Assembly (NCBI RefSeq): GCF_002929335.1
Contig: NZ_PJIL01000014.1
Location: 62,001 to 126,000 of the forward strand
Direction: 5' to 3'
DNA from: Arthrobacter sp. Y81
GTDB lineage: Bacteria > Actinomycetota > Actinomycetes > Actinomycetales > Micrococcaceae
Length of the DNA stretch: 64,000 nucleotides
Under the pieces are notes generated by a model. The model was not told the DNA's origin. It was given only the letters and a program-made list of their open reading frames with translations, and ran no database searches. The position numbers were made by a program, and so were the translations under genes. The first letter of the stretch is position 1, and each line of letters starts with the position of its first letter. Below are positions 16,501 to 24,883 of this stretch, in pieces.

Positions 16501-18465
16501 GTCAAGCACCACTTCAGCGAACTCGGCATCGACTCGCAGCAGGAAGACTTCACGGTTGCCGGCGTCGGCGACATGAGCGGCGACGTGTTCGGCAACGGAA
16601 TGCTCCTGTCCAACCACATCCGGCTCGTGGCAGCCTTCGACCACCGGCACATCTTCCTGGACCCGACTCCGGACGCGGCCGGCTCGCTGGCGGAACGCCG
16701 CCGCCTGTTCATGCTGCCCCGATCGTCCTGGGCGGACTACGACGCCTCGCTGATCAGCCCGGGCGGCGGCGTGTTTCCGCGCCATGCAAAGTCCATCCCC
16801 ATCACTGCCCCGGTAATTTCGGCGCTCGGGCTCCCGGGCACGACGTCGATGATGACTCCGCCGGAGCTGCTGCAGGCCATCCTGCGCGCGCCGGTGGACC
16901 TTATCTACAACGGCGGCATCGGGACGTACATCAAGGCGTCTTCCGAAACGCACGGCGAAGTGGGCGACAAGGCAAACGACCCCATCAGGATCAACGGCAA
17001 TGAGGTCCGGGCCAAGATCATTGCCGAGGGCGGCAATCTCGGCGTCACGCAGCTCGGCCGGATTGAAGCCGCTTTGGGCGGCGTCCTGCTCAACACCGAT
17101 GCGATCGACAATTCGGCCGGGGTGGACTGCTCGGACCATGAGGTTAACATCAAGATCTTCATCGACCGCATGATCGCCACAGGCAGGATGGCAGCGTCCG
17201 AACGCACCGGGTTCCTGCACTCGCTCACGGACGAAGTGGCACGGCTTGTGCTGAAAAACAACCGCGACCAGAACACCCTGCTGCACAACGACCGGGCCCT
17301 GGTCCTGGATTGGAGCCCCGGGTTTGAGCGAACCATGGACTGGCTGGAGAACGCCTCCGACCTTGACCGGCGGCTGGAAGGACTGCCGAGCACAGAACAG
17401 CTCCATGCGCGGCTGCTGACCGGCAAAGGCCTCACGGCACCCGAACTGTCCGTGCTGGCGGCGTACGCGAAGATCGAACTTGCCAAGGAACTGAGCGAAA
17501 GCGAAGTCGCCGAGGATCCCTGGTTCGAACGGGTGCTCCGCAGCTACTTTCCGCATCAGCTCGTGGACCGTTTTGGCCCGGAACTCAATGCCCACCCGCT
17601 GCGCCGGCAGATCATCTGCACAGTCCTGGCCAACGACATGATCAACCTCGGCGGAATCACCTTCGCCTTCCGGACCATCGAGGAAACCACCGCCACCGCC
17701 GCGGCTGTTGCCAGGGCATTCGTTGCAACCCGCGAAGCCTACGACCTGCAGCGGTTCGTGGACCGGGTGGCCGAGCTGCCCCCCGCGTTCCCCAGCGAAC
17801 ACGCCGCAGAGCTGACCCTGCACATGCGCCGGATCCTCGATCGGGCCATCCGCTGGTATGTCACCCACGACCATCGCGACCAGCCCGTTGCCGAGGCCCT
17901 CGCCCGGATCATGCCCACGCTGGAGCTGCTGCGGAACAGGACCCGGGACTTCCTGCGCGGTGACAGCATCGACCTCGTCGAGGAACGGCAGGCACATTGG
18001 GACGGCGTGGGGCTGCCCCATGACCTGGTACGCCGCGCCGGCGCCCTCCTCGAGAGCTTCGGGCTGCTGGACATCTCCCTGATATCGGAACAAATCGATG
18101 AGCCCATCGAACGGATCGTGGACCTGTACTGGACCGTGTTTGCGCGGATCGGCGCACTCAGGCTGCTGCTGCGCATCACGGCTCTTCCCCGGGAGAACCG
18201 GTGGGAGGCACTCGCCCGGGCAGCACTGCGGGACGATGTCTATTCAGCCGTCGCCGACATGACGATTTCGGTGATGGAGATGACGAAGGGCGCTGACGCC
18301 GAAAGTGCTGATTCAATCGAGCGGATCGTGGCCTGGGAACGCGGCCACCAGGAACAGCTGGTGCGGATCAAGGACACGTTCGCGGAAGCCACCAGGCCCG
18401 GACAGACTGACATCCACTCGATCTCAGTGGCCCTCAAGCTGCTGCGGACGCTGGTGCGGCGCTAG
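13585..18465 (+). CDS. NAD-specific glutamate dehydrogenase, large (~180 kDa) type, 1626 aa
   Basis: Member of the large bacterial NAD-GDH family (Bac_GDH), which oxidises glutamate to 2-oxoglutarate and ammonium and is used for glutamate catabolism. The first ~700 residues are the regulatory N-terminal region. The catalytic core, about 780-1210, includes VARGGLRWSDRREDFRTE, the lysine segment VPTGAKGGFYPKR, the KHDDDDYYLVVAADKGTA stretch, and IIAEGGNLGVTQLGR of the nucleotide-binding domain. The C-terminal ~400 residues are helical. Total length is typical of the family and the frame is intact. The ATG at 13585 has GGAGG nine bases upstream. It is monocistronic, with about 130 bp of unremarkable sequence before it. 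Confidence 0.95.
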   Translation: MSHRSVHTEHAPASLHGFEEQFLSAYYEHVAPEDLQGYSPENLEQRARQHAELAGGRPAGTAAVDVLNESDASVLLVVADAMPHLLHSLTAELTRQNEAIRLLVHPTFLVRRDPQTHRLLEVRHGSSPSGAAGRIVAAAVTAGEAGTAGTAQDPPGWLSETWVAAEIGRLPGSRAIAELMNNVRRVLADVQVVADDTPAIHSRLARAIGSLDRLPAGSAPAPEQLGELLGWLDRGNFMFLGYSEYEYPTAGGPESVNLRPGSGLGLLRDGRPEARQPVTGLPHSQVLTLATSDLRSSVPRPAYLDEILVRTFGSAGQPTGEIRFVGLFAPGATGRSVRRIPVIRDKVRAVQERFGFTEISHPGKQLLAVLESFPLDELFHLSLDELTRLSREILLLQAHHQTRVFLRADSYGRFMTALVFLPRHRYSTAVRLRIEQELKQAFSSSSLEFEVRLSESPMARVFFRILLPGGGIPDVDPAALERSLVSATRTWAEGLDETLRDRLPHAEASRLSALWSAAFPASYRADFEVEDAVEDIRRFEQFDLDGTGGRPLNDPQLAVYFRTDASPTLAEDARIRLYLTSAQSLTQILPFFHNLGLEVLNQRPFDVIRGNDRQLFLYDLGVRYPAGVDPAGTSALLAEAFSAAVRGDAESDRFDALVLREELTWRKVVILRSYAKYLRQLGTIYTYGFIADTLLANVPATHALLSLFRARFDPELSHSRRLQDTAAARAAVADAIDAVPSLEADRLLRTFLNLIEATTRTNFFRHRPYLSFKLRPSDIPGAPYPRPKFEIWVYSPRVEGVHLRFGPVARGGLRWSDRREDFRTEILGLVKAQTVKNSVIVPTGAKGGFYPKRLPSPVSDRTAWLTEGEESYKDFVRGLLDVTDNLDPSDVGTVPSRGTPGRVISPENVVKHDDDDYYLVVAADKGTAAFSDTANAVAFEYGFWLGDAFASGGSAGYDHKQMGITASGAWESVKHHFSELGIDSQQEDFTVAGVGDMSGDVFGNGMLLSNHIRLVAAFDHRHIFLDPTPDAAGSLAERRRLFMLPRSSWADYDASLISPGGGVFPRHAKSIPITAPVISALGLPGTTSMMTPPELLQAILRAPVDLIYNGGIGTYIKASSETHGEVGDKANDPIRINGNEVRAKIIAEGGNLGVTQLGRIEAALGGVLLNTDAIDNSAGVDCSDHEVNIKIFIDRMIATGRMAASERTGFLHSLTDEVARLVLKNNRDQNTLLHNDRALVLDWSPGFERTMDWLENASDLDRRLEGLPSTEQLHARLLTGKGLTAPELSVLAAYAKIELAKELSESEVAEDPWFERVLRSYFPHQLVDRFGPELNAHPLRRQIICTVLANDMINLGGITFAFRTIEETTATAAAVARAFVATREAYDLQRFVDRVAELPPAFPSEHAAELTLHMRRILDRAIRWYVTHDHRDQPVAEALARIMPTLELLRNRTRDFLRGDSIDLVEERQAHWDGVGLPHDLVRRAGALLESFGLLDISLISEQIDEPIERIVDLYWTVFARIGALRLLLRITALPRENRWEALARAALRDDVYSAVADMTISVMEMTKGADAESADSIERIVAWERGHQEQLVRIKDTFAEATRPGQTDIHSISVALKLLRTLVRR

Positions 18466-18598
18466 GCCCAGGCCGTCGCGAGGCCCGTCGCGGAGCTCCG
18501 ACTCCATAGTTCTCCGGACGCTTACGCGCAGGAAACACCGCGGAAATGGCACCCTCTTAGGCTTATTTTGCATAACCCTTCGGCGAAGCGAGGCAGTG

Positions 18599-19102
18599 AT
18601 GCAGACCAATCCCCGACTCAACATCAGGCAGGTCACCTGGGCAAACCCCGTAGGCGCCGACCTGCGTGCCGCCCAGCAGGCGGAACTGGACGCGCGCTTC
18701 GGTACGAAGGACCACGAACCCGGGCCGCCGCCGTCGGAAGCGGATACTGCCATATTCCTGGTGGCTTATGAGAAGAGCTCGGGACAGCCGGTGGGATGCG
18801 GCGGCCTGAGGATGCTGGACTCCACCACGGCGGAGATCAAGCGGCTCTACGTCCTGCCGTACACGCGGGGTTCGGGCGTTGCCAGCTCCATTCTCGCCGC
18901 ACTGGAGGCGCACGCCTACGGAATGGGCGTCACCTCGATCACCGCCGAGGCGGGCTCGGCCCAGCCGGACGGCAGGAACTTCTACCAGAGCTGCGGCTTC
19001 GACGAAGTGCCCAACTTCGGCCCGTACATCGGAGTGGAGCACTCCTACTGCTACGCGAAGAAGATCGATTCACACAGCGCCGCCCACACGGCCATGGCCT
19101 GA
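18599..19102 (+). CDS. GNAT family N-acetyltransferase, 167 aa
   Basis: Single GNAT domain. Motif A is seen as IKRLYVLPYTRGSGVASSILAALEAHA, where the R-G-S-G-V-A segment is the acetyl-CoA pyrophosphate loop (Q/R-x-x-G-x-G/A variant). Motif B follows as NFYQSCGFDEVPNFGPY. The start at 18599 (MQTNPRLNIRQVTWA) is chosen over longer in-frame starts that run back into the glutamate dehydrogenase gene; GCGAGG lies upstream. The substrate is unknown. A GC-rich hairpin directly follows the stop. Confidence 0.85.
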   Translation: MQTNPRLNIRQVTWANPVGADLRAAQQAELDARFGTKDHEPGPPPSEADTAIFLVAYEKSSGQPVGCGGLRMLDSTTAEIKRLYVLPYTRGSGVASSILAALEAHAYGMGVTSITAEAGSAQPDGRNFYQSCGFDEVPNFGPYIGVEHSYCYAKKIDSHSAAHTAMA

Positions 19103-19103
19103 C

Positions 19104-19129
19104 GACGGCGGCAGGCGGCTGCCGCCGTC
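19104..19129 (+). terminator. GC-rich hairpin after the GNAT gene
   Basis: A perfect 11-bp stem (GACGGCGGCAG, 19104-19114, with 19119-19129) and 4-nt loop GCGG lie directly after the stop codon. No T-run follows, so termination may be weak or factor-assisted. It could instead stabilise the upstream mRNA end. Confidence 0.5.
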
Positions 19130-19170
19130 ACACTGCCGCCGCCCGGCCGCCGTCGGCTAATCTCGCATTT

Positions 19171-19605
19171 ATGGAATCGGCAGACATCACTTTCCGCACA
19201 CGTAAATGGGTGCGCCCCGAAGACCTCAACGCCAACGGCACCCTGTTCGGCGGGAGCCTGCTGAAGTGGATCGACGAGGAAGCGGCCATCTACGCCATCC
19301 TGCAGCTTGGCAACGGCCGGGCCGTCACCAAGTACATTTCCGAGATCAACTTCGTCAGCTCCGCGGTGCAGGGCGACCTGATCGAAATGGGACTGACCGC
19401 CACGCGCTTCGGCCGGACATCACTGACCATGCGCGCCGAAGTGCGGAACATGATCACCCGGCAAAGCATCCTCACCATCGAGGAGATCGTGTTCGTGAAC
19501 CTCAGCCCGCACGGCAAGCCCGAACCCCACGGCTATACCGAGATCACCTACGACCGCGACCGCATCCCCACGCACCACCTGACGGAGACCCTGGAACAGG
19601 ACTGA
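19171..19605 (+). CDS. Acyl-CoA thioesterase, hotdog fold (YciA-like), 144 aa
   Basis: Single hotdog domain of the acyl-CoA hydrolase (cytosolic Acot/YciA) group. Features are the N-terminal RPEDLNANGTLFGGSLLKWIDE, with the conserved Asn-x-x-G-x-x-F/H-G-G helix-cap and the catalytic Asp in WIDEEAA, followed by INFVSSAVQGDLIEM and the strand FGRTSLTMRAEV. It hydrolyses acyl-CoA to free acid and CoA; chain length cannot be predicted. Length is normal. The start at 19171 is the first Met before the conserved sequence, 68 bp after the GNAT stop. It is a separate unit from the ABC transporter downstream. Confidence 0.85.
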   Translation: MESADITFRTRKWVRPEDLNANGTLFGGSLLKWIDEEAAIYAILQLGNGRAVTKYISEINFVSSAVQGDLIEMGLTATRFGRTSLTMRAEVRNMITRQSILTIEEIVFVNLSPHGKPEPHGYTEITYDRDRIPTHHLTETLEQD

Positions 19606-19706
19606 TTCAACCCCCGAGGCGGGCCGGAAGTTCACCGTGCGTTAAACCCGCGGATGCACGATGTTGCGGCAGTTCCACAAGACTCGAACACCGAGGCCGA
19701 GTAGTT

Positions 19707-19719
19707 TATCGAATCGATA
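19707..19719. promoter_or_regulatory. Short palindrome upstream of the ABC importer
   Basis: TATCGA and TCGATA arms flank one A, inside an AT-rich patch (19705-19727) that also contains ATAGCTAT. It lies about 85 bp upstream of the substrate-binding protein start in otherwise GC-rich DNA. A promoter or operator role is inferred from position and base composition. Confidence 0.35.
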
Positions 19720-19802
19720 GCTATAAACGGCACTAATCGGCATGGGCCGCTATAGGCTTGCCGGACAATGCTCCGGTTCCAGTTCAGAAATGGGTCTCAA
19801 TC

Positions 19803-20882
19803 GTGCACAAATTCCAAACAATGGTCACCGCCGCCGTCGCCGTCACCCTTCTGGCCGGCTGCGGTGCCGGCTCCGCCGCCCCCGAAACATCTGGTAGTTC
19901 CTCCGCAGGAGGGGCATCCGGCGACACGTTGGTTGTGTACACCAACTCCAACGGCGAGGGCCGCGGGGAGTGGCTGACGAAGAAGGCTGCAGAGGCTGGC
20001 TTCAAGATTGAAATCGTGGGGGCCGGCGGCGCCGACGCGACCAACAAGCTGATCGCCGAGAAGAACAACCCCATTGCCGACGTCGCCTTCGGCCTCAACA
20101 ACATGTACTTCGCGCAGGTCAAAGCAGCCGATGCCATCGAGGCCTATAAGCCGGCCTGGGCAGACGAGGTGGACGCCTCGCTCGCCGACAGCGACGACGA
20201 AAAGGCCTACTGGCCGCTGGTGAAGCAGGCAATCATGCTCGGCTACAACTCGGACAGGATCACCTCGGAGCAGGCGCCGAAGGACTGGACGGACCTGTGG
20301 TCCAAGGACGAGTTCAGGACGCGCTATGAGCGGGTCACGGGGCTGGGTACGGCCACGGCGCAGCTTGTTTTCGCCGGCATTCTTTCCCGCTACAGGGACG
20401 ATTCCGGCGATCTGGGCATCTCGGATGAAGGCTGGAAGCAGGTGGAGCAGTACTTCCAGAACGGCAGCCCGGCCGTGGCGAAGACCGACCTCTTCGCCCG
20501 CATCGCGTCAGGGGAAGTGGATATGGGCCAGATGCCATCCTCGATCGTGGCGGAACGCGAAAAGTCGTTCAAGGTGAGCGTGGAAACCGTGCTGCCTTCC
20601 GTCGGAGTCCCGCTCGCGGTGGAACAGGTAGCCCTCGTGAAGGGCACGGACAAGAAGGAACAGGCGCAGAAGTTTATCGACTGGTTCGGGAGCGCGGACG
20701 TGCAGGGCGAATGGGCGCAGCAGTTCAATTCCATGCCTGTGAACAAGGGCGCAGCTGCCAAGGCCAAGCCCGAGGTGGTGGAGTTCTTCGACGGGCTCAA
20801 ACAGCAGGACATCGACTGGAACTTCGTCCAGCAGAACATGGGCGCCTGGGTGGAGAAAATCGAGCTCGAGTACATGACGTAG
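19803..20882 (+). CDS. ABC importer substrate-binding lipoprotein (FbpA / family 1 type), 359 aa
   Basis: Extracellular solute-binding lipoprotein. The GTG at 19803 gives a good lipoprotein signal: HK, a hydrophobic stretch, then the lipobox LLAGC with lipidated Cys20. An in-frame upstream start at 19758 would put 15 polar residues ahead of the signal and is less likely. The mature part begins with a Ser/Gly-rich linker and DTLVVYTNSNGEGR, typical of iron(III), thiamine, polyamine and 2-aminoethylphosphonate binders. FGLNNMYFAQVKAADAIEAY and LGYNSDRI follow. The iron ligand Tyr pair of FbpA is not obvious, so the substrate is open. It is the first gene of a three-gene importer operon. Confidence 0.85.
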   Translation: MHKFQTMVTAAVAVTLLAGCGAGSAAPETSGSSSAGGASGDTLVVYTNSNGEGRGEWLTKKAAEAGFKIEIVGAGGADATNKLIAEKNNPIADVAFGLNNMYFAQVKAADAIEAYKPAWADEVDASLADSDDEKAYWPLVKQAIMLGYNSDRITSEQAPKDWTDLWSKDEFRTRYERVTGLGTATAQLVFAGILSRYRDDSGDLGISDEGWKQVEQYFQNGSPAVAKTDLFARIASGEVDMGQMPSSIVAEREKSFKVSVETVLPSVGVPLAVEQVALVKGTDKKEQAQKFIDWFGSADVQGEWAQQFNSMPVNKGAAAKAKPEVVEFFDGLKQQDIDWNFVQQNMGAWVEKIELEYMT

Positions 20883-20916
20883 TCCTCCCCCTCAACAGCC
20901 CACAGACAGGTTTCCC

Positions 20917-21999
20917 ATGATCCGCTTGGACAACATCGAAGTTTCCTTCGGTGATTTCATTGCCATCCCGCGCCTGGACCTCCACGTCCGACCGGGGGAA
21001 TTCTTCACCCTGTTGGGTCCGTCGGGCTGCGGCAAAACGACAGCGCTTCGCACCCTGGCCGGCTTCATCGAGCCCTCCGCCGGGACCGTCCATGTCGACG
21101 GCAGGAACGTCACCCGCCTGCCCAGCGACAAACGCCAAGTGGGGATGGTGTTCCAGAATTACGCCTTGTTCCCCAGCATGAGCGTCCGGGAAAACATCGC
21201 CTTCGGTCTCCGCGTCCGAAAGGAGAAGTCCGCCGAGAGTGACCGCCTGGTGCGCGATATCGCACGCCGCGTGGAGCTCAGCGACGAGCAGCTCGACAAG
21301 AACGTGGCGGAACTCTCGGGGGGCCAGCAGCAGCGCGTTGCAGTTGCCCGCGCCCTGGTGCTGCGGCCCAAAATCCTGCTGCTCGACGAGCCGCTCTCCA
21401 ATCTCGATGCCAAACTGCGGCACCAGCTGAGGCAGCAGCTCAAGGACCTGCAGAGCGAGTTCGGGATCACCACTGTTTATGTGACCCACGACCAGGACGA
21501 GGCGCTGGCCATGAGTGACCGCGTGGCCGTCTTCAACAAGGGCGCGGTGGAGCAGGTGGGCACCCCGCAGGCTATCTACGACCAGTCCGCCACCGAGTTC
21601 GTGTGCAAATTCATCGGCGACAGTTCCGCCCTGACCGCGGAGTTCGTCACTGAACTGAACCGCCTTTCCGGCGCCGGCCTCGGCACGGCGGCCAATTCCT
21701 ACCTACGGGTGGAAAAGGCGTCCCTGACGCTTCCCGCAGCCGGCGGTACAGCAGACGGCGGCACCGCCGTCGGGCTTGCCGGAGAGGTGGTGTCACGCAC
21801 CTACCACGGCCTCCACAGCCGCTACGTAGTGCGGAGCCACGGCGCCGAAATCCGGCTGCTGGTCAAGGAGGACGGCGGCGCGCATCCGGAAGCAGGGACG
21901 CGGACCACCGTGTATGTCCAGCCGGACCACGTGCTGCAGTACCACCCCGATACCGGAGCCGCCCTGGCCAGGCAGGATCAGGCGGCGGCTATCCGATGA
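20917..21999 (+). CDS. ABC importer ATP-binding protein (PotA/FbpC type), 360 aa
   Basis: ATPase subunit of a family-1 importer. Walker A GPSGCGKTTALRTLAG is near residues 37-52, the Q-loop is in MVFQNYALFPSMSV, the signature LSGGQQQRVAVARAL near 136-150, Walker B ILLLDEPLSNLDAKLR, and the switch His in VYVTHDQDEALAMSD. The C-terminal ~110 residues form the TOBE regulatory domain found in PotA, FbpC and PhnT-like ATPases. It lies 34 bp after the binding-protein gene and overlaps the permease start by 4 bp (ATGA). Confidence 0.93.
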   Translation: MIRLDNIEVSFGDFIAIPRLDLHVRPGEFFTLLGPSGCGKTTALRTLAGFIEPSAGTVHVDGRNVTRLPSDKRQVGMVFQNYALFPSMSVRENIAFGLRVRKEKSAESDRLVRDIARRVELSDEQLDKNVAELSGGQQQRVAVARALVLRPKILLLDEPLSNLDAKLRHQLRQQLKDLQSEFGITTVYVTHDQDEALAMSDRVAVFNKGAVEQVGTPQAIYDQSATEFVCKFIGDSSALTAEFVTELNRLSGAGLGTAANSYLRVEKASLTLPAAGGTADGGTAVGLAGEVVSRTYHGLHSRYVVRSHGAEIRLLVKEDGGAHPEAGTRTTVYVQPDHVLQYHPDTGAALARQDQAAAIR

Positions 22000-23780
22000 G
22001 TGGCACCTCAGCCAAAAGCATGCTCCGCTCCCCGTTCGTCATCATTGTGGGAACGGTCCTGACGTGGTTCATCGCTGCCTTCCTCGTCTGGCCCAACGCC
22101 AACGTGCTGATCGAGACGTTCTTCCCTGGCGGGAACTTTTCGGGCCGGGCGGCGGAGAAGCTGTTTTCCTCCCAGCGCGCCATGAAATCCCTGGGCAACA
22201 GCTTCCTGCTGGCGGTGGCGCTTTCCATCACGGTGAACGTCGTGGGAATCTTCATCGTCCTGGTCACCCACTACTTCCGGATCCGCGGTTCCAGGATTCT
22301 GTTCCTCGGCTACGCCACCACATTCATCTATGGCGGCATCGTGCTGGCGGCGGGCTACAAGTTCATCTACGGCGAAAAAGGGATCGTCACAGCTTTCCTG
22401 CTGAATGTCTTTCCCGGCATGGAACCCGGCTGGTTTTCGGGATTCTTTGCCGTGTTGGCGGTCATGACGTTCGCCACCACCACCAACCACATGCTCTTCG
22501 TCGCGAACGCCCTCAAAGGCGTCGACTACCAGACAATCGAGGCGGCCAGGAATCTCGGCGCTTCCACGTGGACCATCCTTCGTCGCATTGTGCTGCCCAT
22601 GCTGAAACCCACTCTCTTTGCCGTGACCATCCTGTCCTTCCTCACCGGGCTGGGGGCACTCAGCGCCCCGCAGGTCCTCGGCGGACGCGACTTCCAAACC
22701 ATCACCCCAATGATCCTCACGTTCACGAACAGCCCCACGTCCCGGGATCTGGCCGCCCTGCTCGCCGTCATCCTGGGCGTGGCTACCATCCTGATGCTCG
22801 CCGTGATGTCACGCCTGGAAAAGGGCGGAACGTACTTTTCGGTGTCCAAGGTTTCCTCTGCGCTGCAGAAGCAGAAAATCGCCAACCCGGCAGCCAACGT
22901 TGCTGTCCACGCGGCCGCTTACCTGCTGTTCGCGGTTTACACGCTGCCCGTGGTGCTGATTGTGTTGTTTTCCTTCGCGGACGGCGCGGCCATCCAGACG
23001 GGGCATCTCTCACTGGACAGCCTCACCATGGATAACTACGTGCGCGTGCTGACGCAGCCCTCAGGCCTGAGGCCCTTTGTCATTAGCGTTGTGTACAGCG
23101 CAGTTGCTGCGGTCATTGCCGTCGGTGGCCTGCTGTTTGTGGCGCGGATCCTGCAGAAGCACAAGAACTGGGTGACTGCCATGTTTGAGTACCTGCTGCA
23201 CATCCCCTGGATCCTGCCGTCGGCTTTGCTGGCCCTCGGCCTGATCATCAGCTACGACCACCCGAACCCCCTGGTGGGCGGCGCGGTCCTCACCGGGACC
23301 ACCGTCATTCTCCTCATCGCCTTCGTCACGGTGAAGATCCCCTTCACGCTCAGGATGCTCAAGGCTTCGTTTGCGTCGGTGAACTCATCACTGGAGGAGG
23401 CGGCCGCCATCATGGGGGCCAAGACGCTTTACGTGTTCCGGCGCATTCTGCTGCCGCTGGTCCTTCCCGCCGCCGCGGCCATCGCGGCCTTGAACTTCAA
23501 CAGCATGCTGGACGACTACGACACCGCCATCTTCCTGGCACACCCGCTGGTCCAGCCGCTGGGACTGGTCATCAAAGCCAACACGGACGGCGCAGAAGGC
23601 GTGGACGGAGTTTCCAACACGTTCGTTTACACCGTGCTGCTAATGGTCATCACCGGGCTGACGATGTACCTGGTGTACGGGAGATCCGGCGGACGGGGCC
23701 GCTCCAAGGGCAGAAAGCCCCTAGCCGCGCCTGGCACAGTGGCCGCCACTGTTTCACCTAGCCCTGCGCGGACCGGCTGA
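21996..23780 (+). CDS. ABC importer fused double permease (FbpB-like), 594 aa
   Basis: Two inner-membrane permease units in one chain. The first spans roughly residues 15-280 and the second about 300-570, each with about six membrane helices. Each has the EAA loop that contacts the ATPase: EAARNLGASTWTILRRIVLPML in the first and EAAAIMGAKTLYVFRRILLPLV in the second. Such fused permeases are characteristic of iron(III) (FbpB/SfuB) and related importers. The C-terminal tail after residue 570 is basic and Pro/Ala-rich. The last 23 bp overlap the 3' end of the convergent FAD monooxygenase gene. Confidence 0.92.
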   Translation: MSGTSAKSMLRSPFVIIVGTVLTWFIAAFLVWPNANVLIETFFPGGNFSGRAAEKLFSSQRAMKSLGNSFLLAVALSITVNVVGIFIVLVTHYFRIRGSRILFLGYATTFIYGGIVLAAGYKFIYGEKGIVTAFLLNVFPGMEPGWFSGFFAVLAVMTFATTTNHMLFVANALKGVDYQTIEAARNLGASTWTILRRIVLPMLKPTLFAVTILSFLTGLGALSAPQVLGGRDFQTITPMILTFTNSPTSRDLAALLAVILGVATILMLAVMSRLEKGGTYFSVSKVSSALQKQKIANPAANVAVHAAAYLLFAVYTLPVVLIVLFSFADGAAIQTGHLSLDSLTMDNYVRVLTQPSGLRPFVISVVYSAVAAVIAVGGLLFVARILQKHKNWVTAMFEYLLHIPWILPSALLALGLIISYDHPNPLVGGAVLTGTTVILLIAFVTVKIPFTLRMLKASFASVNSSLEEAAAIMGAKTLYVFRRILLPLVLPAAAAIAALNFNSMLDDYDTAIFLAHPLVQPLGLVIKANTDGAEGVDGVSNTFVYTVLLMVITGLTMYLVYGRSGGRGRSKGRKPLAAPGTVAATVSPSPARTG

Positions 23781-24795
23781 GCCGTCCGGCGAGGCTGAGA
23801 ATCCCGTCCCGGAGCGGCTGGGCGGATTCCGTGAGCACGAGCCGGGTCATCGCGGAAGACGCCACGCGTAAGGCCTGGCTGCGCAGGACACGCCGCTTGT
23901 TATACGCCTTCAGGGCTTCCGGAAGCGGACGGGAGTTGAGCAGTTCCGCGAGGGTAACGGCGTCAATCAGGGCCTCGCAGGCACCACGCCCGAGGTTGGG
24001 TGTCATGCCGTGCGCGGCGTCTCCCACCAGCACGGAACCCTCCCGCGCGTAGCGTCCGAGGGCTGGCACGGTCCAGATGCGCTGGGCGAGGGTCCCCTCC
24101 GGCGTGGCCGCAGCCAGGACGCGGCCGATTCCGGCGGCTTTCCCCGAAAAGCGCCGGCGGGTGAGGTCCAGCGCCGCCGCGACGTCGATGCCGCCCGGGC
24201 CCAGGTCTGACCGGTACGAGGCATACCAGTACGTCCGATTCCGGGAGGCCGGAGCCATGCCGAACAATTCGCCGCGGCCCCAGTATTCGCCGCCGGCGTC
24301 CGCCGGGACAGGTTCGCTGATGATGCCCCGCAAGGCGAGGTAGGGGCTGAGCCGCTCCATGGACCGCAGACCCCACCGTGCCCGGCGGACCACGCTGTGA
24401 ACGCCATCCGCTCCGACCAGCAGCCCGGTTTCGGGGAGCGATGTTACAGCCCCAAACACGCGGGCTACCGACTCCGGCACAGCAGCGTCCAGGTGCCGCA
24501 GCAGGTCCGCGCGTGAAACACCGATCACGCCGGAAACCTCGGCACGCAACAGTGCTTTCCCGGATGCGTTCCGCAATGCCATGGCTTCGAATCCGGATCC
24601 CGCCGCCCGGATTGCCGGCAGGATCCCCACGGAGCCGAGGGCCCGCTGGGCCTCCGGCCACATGGCCAGGGACGTTTCCACCGTTGGCAAGGTGTCCCGC
24701 TGCTCGTGCACGGCCACGTCGAAGCGATCCGGATCAAGCGTCGCGGCAAGGGCCAGGCCGGCGATGCCGCCGCCAACGATGGTTATGGCTTCCAT
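23758..24795 (-). CDS. FAD-dependent monooxygenase (PHBH-like fold), 345 aa
   Basis: Class A flavoprotein monooxygenase. The N-terminal Rossmann motif ITIVGGGIAGLALAATLD holds GxGxxG, GLLVGADGVHSVVRRA is the DG motif, and SVLVGDAAHGMTPNLGRGACEALIDA is the GD motif binding FAD ribityl. At 345 residues it is short for the family (usually 380-420), mainly in the substrate domain. The substrate is unknown. It overlaps convergently with the importer permease and lies 88 bp upstream of pobA on the same strand, so the two could share a transcript running from pobA into this gene. Confidence 0.8.
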   Translation of the reverse strand: MEAITIVGGGIAGLALAATLDPDRFDVAVHEQRDTLPTVETSLAMWPEAQRALGSVGILPAIRAAGSGFEAMALRNASGKALLRAEVSGVIGVSRADLLRHLDAAVPESVARVFGAVTSLPETGLLVGADGVHSVVRRARWGLRSMERLSPYLALRGIISEPVPADAGGEYWGRGELFGMAPASRNRTYWYASYRSDLGPGGIDVAAALDLTRRRFSGKAAGIGRVLAAATPEGTLAQRIWTVPALGRYAREGSVLVGDAAHGMTPNLGRGACEALIDAVTLAELLNSRPLPEALKAYNKRRVLRSQALRVASSAMTRLVLTESAQPLRDGILSLAGRLSRSAQG

Positions 24796-24883
24796 GGACC
24801 GATGTTATGCCCGACGGCGGCAGCCGGGTTGTGCGGCCCGGTACCCGCCGCGCGGACAAACGCTCTGGGTGTGGGCCCCGACC

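Noticed and set aside
16435..18093. 552-codon open frame antisense to the glutamate dehydrogenase
   Set aside because: No domain and no start signal; the plus-strand protein is intact and conserved there.
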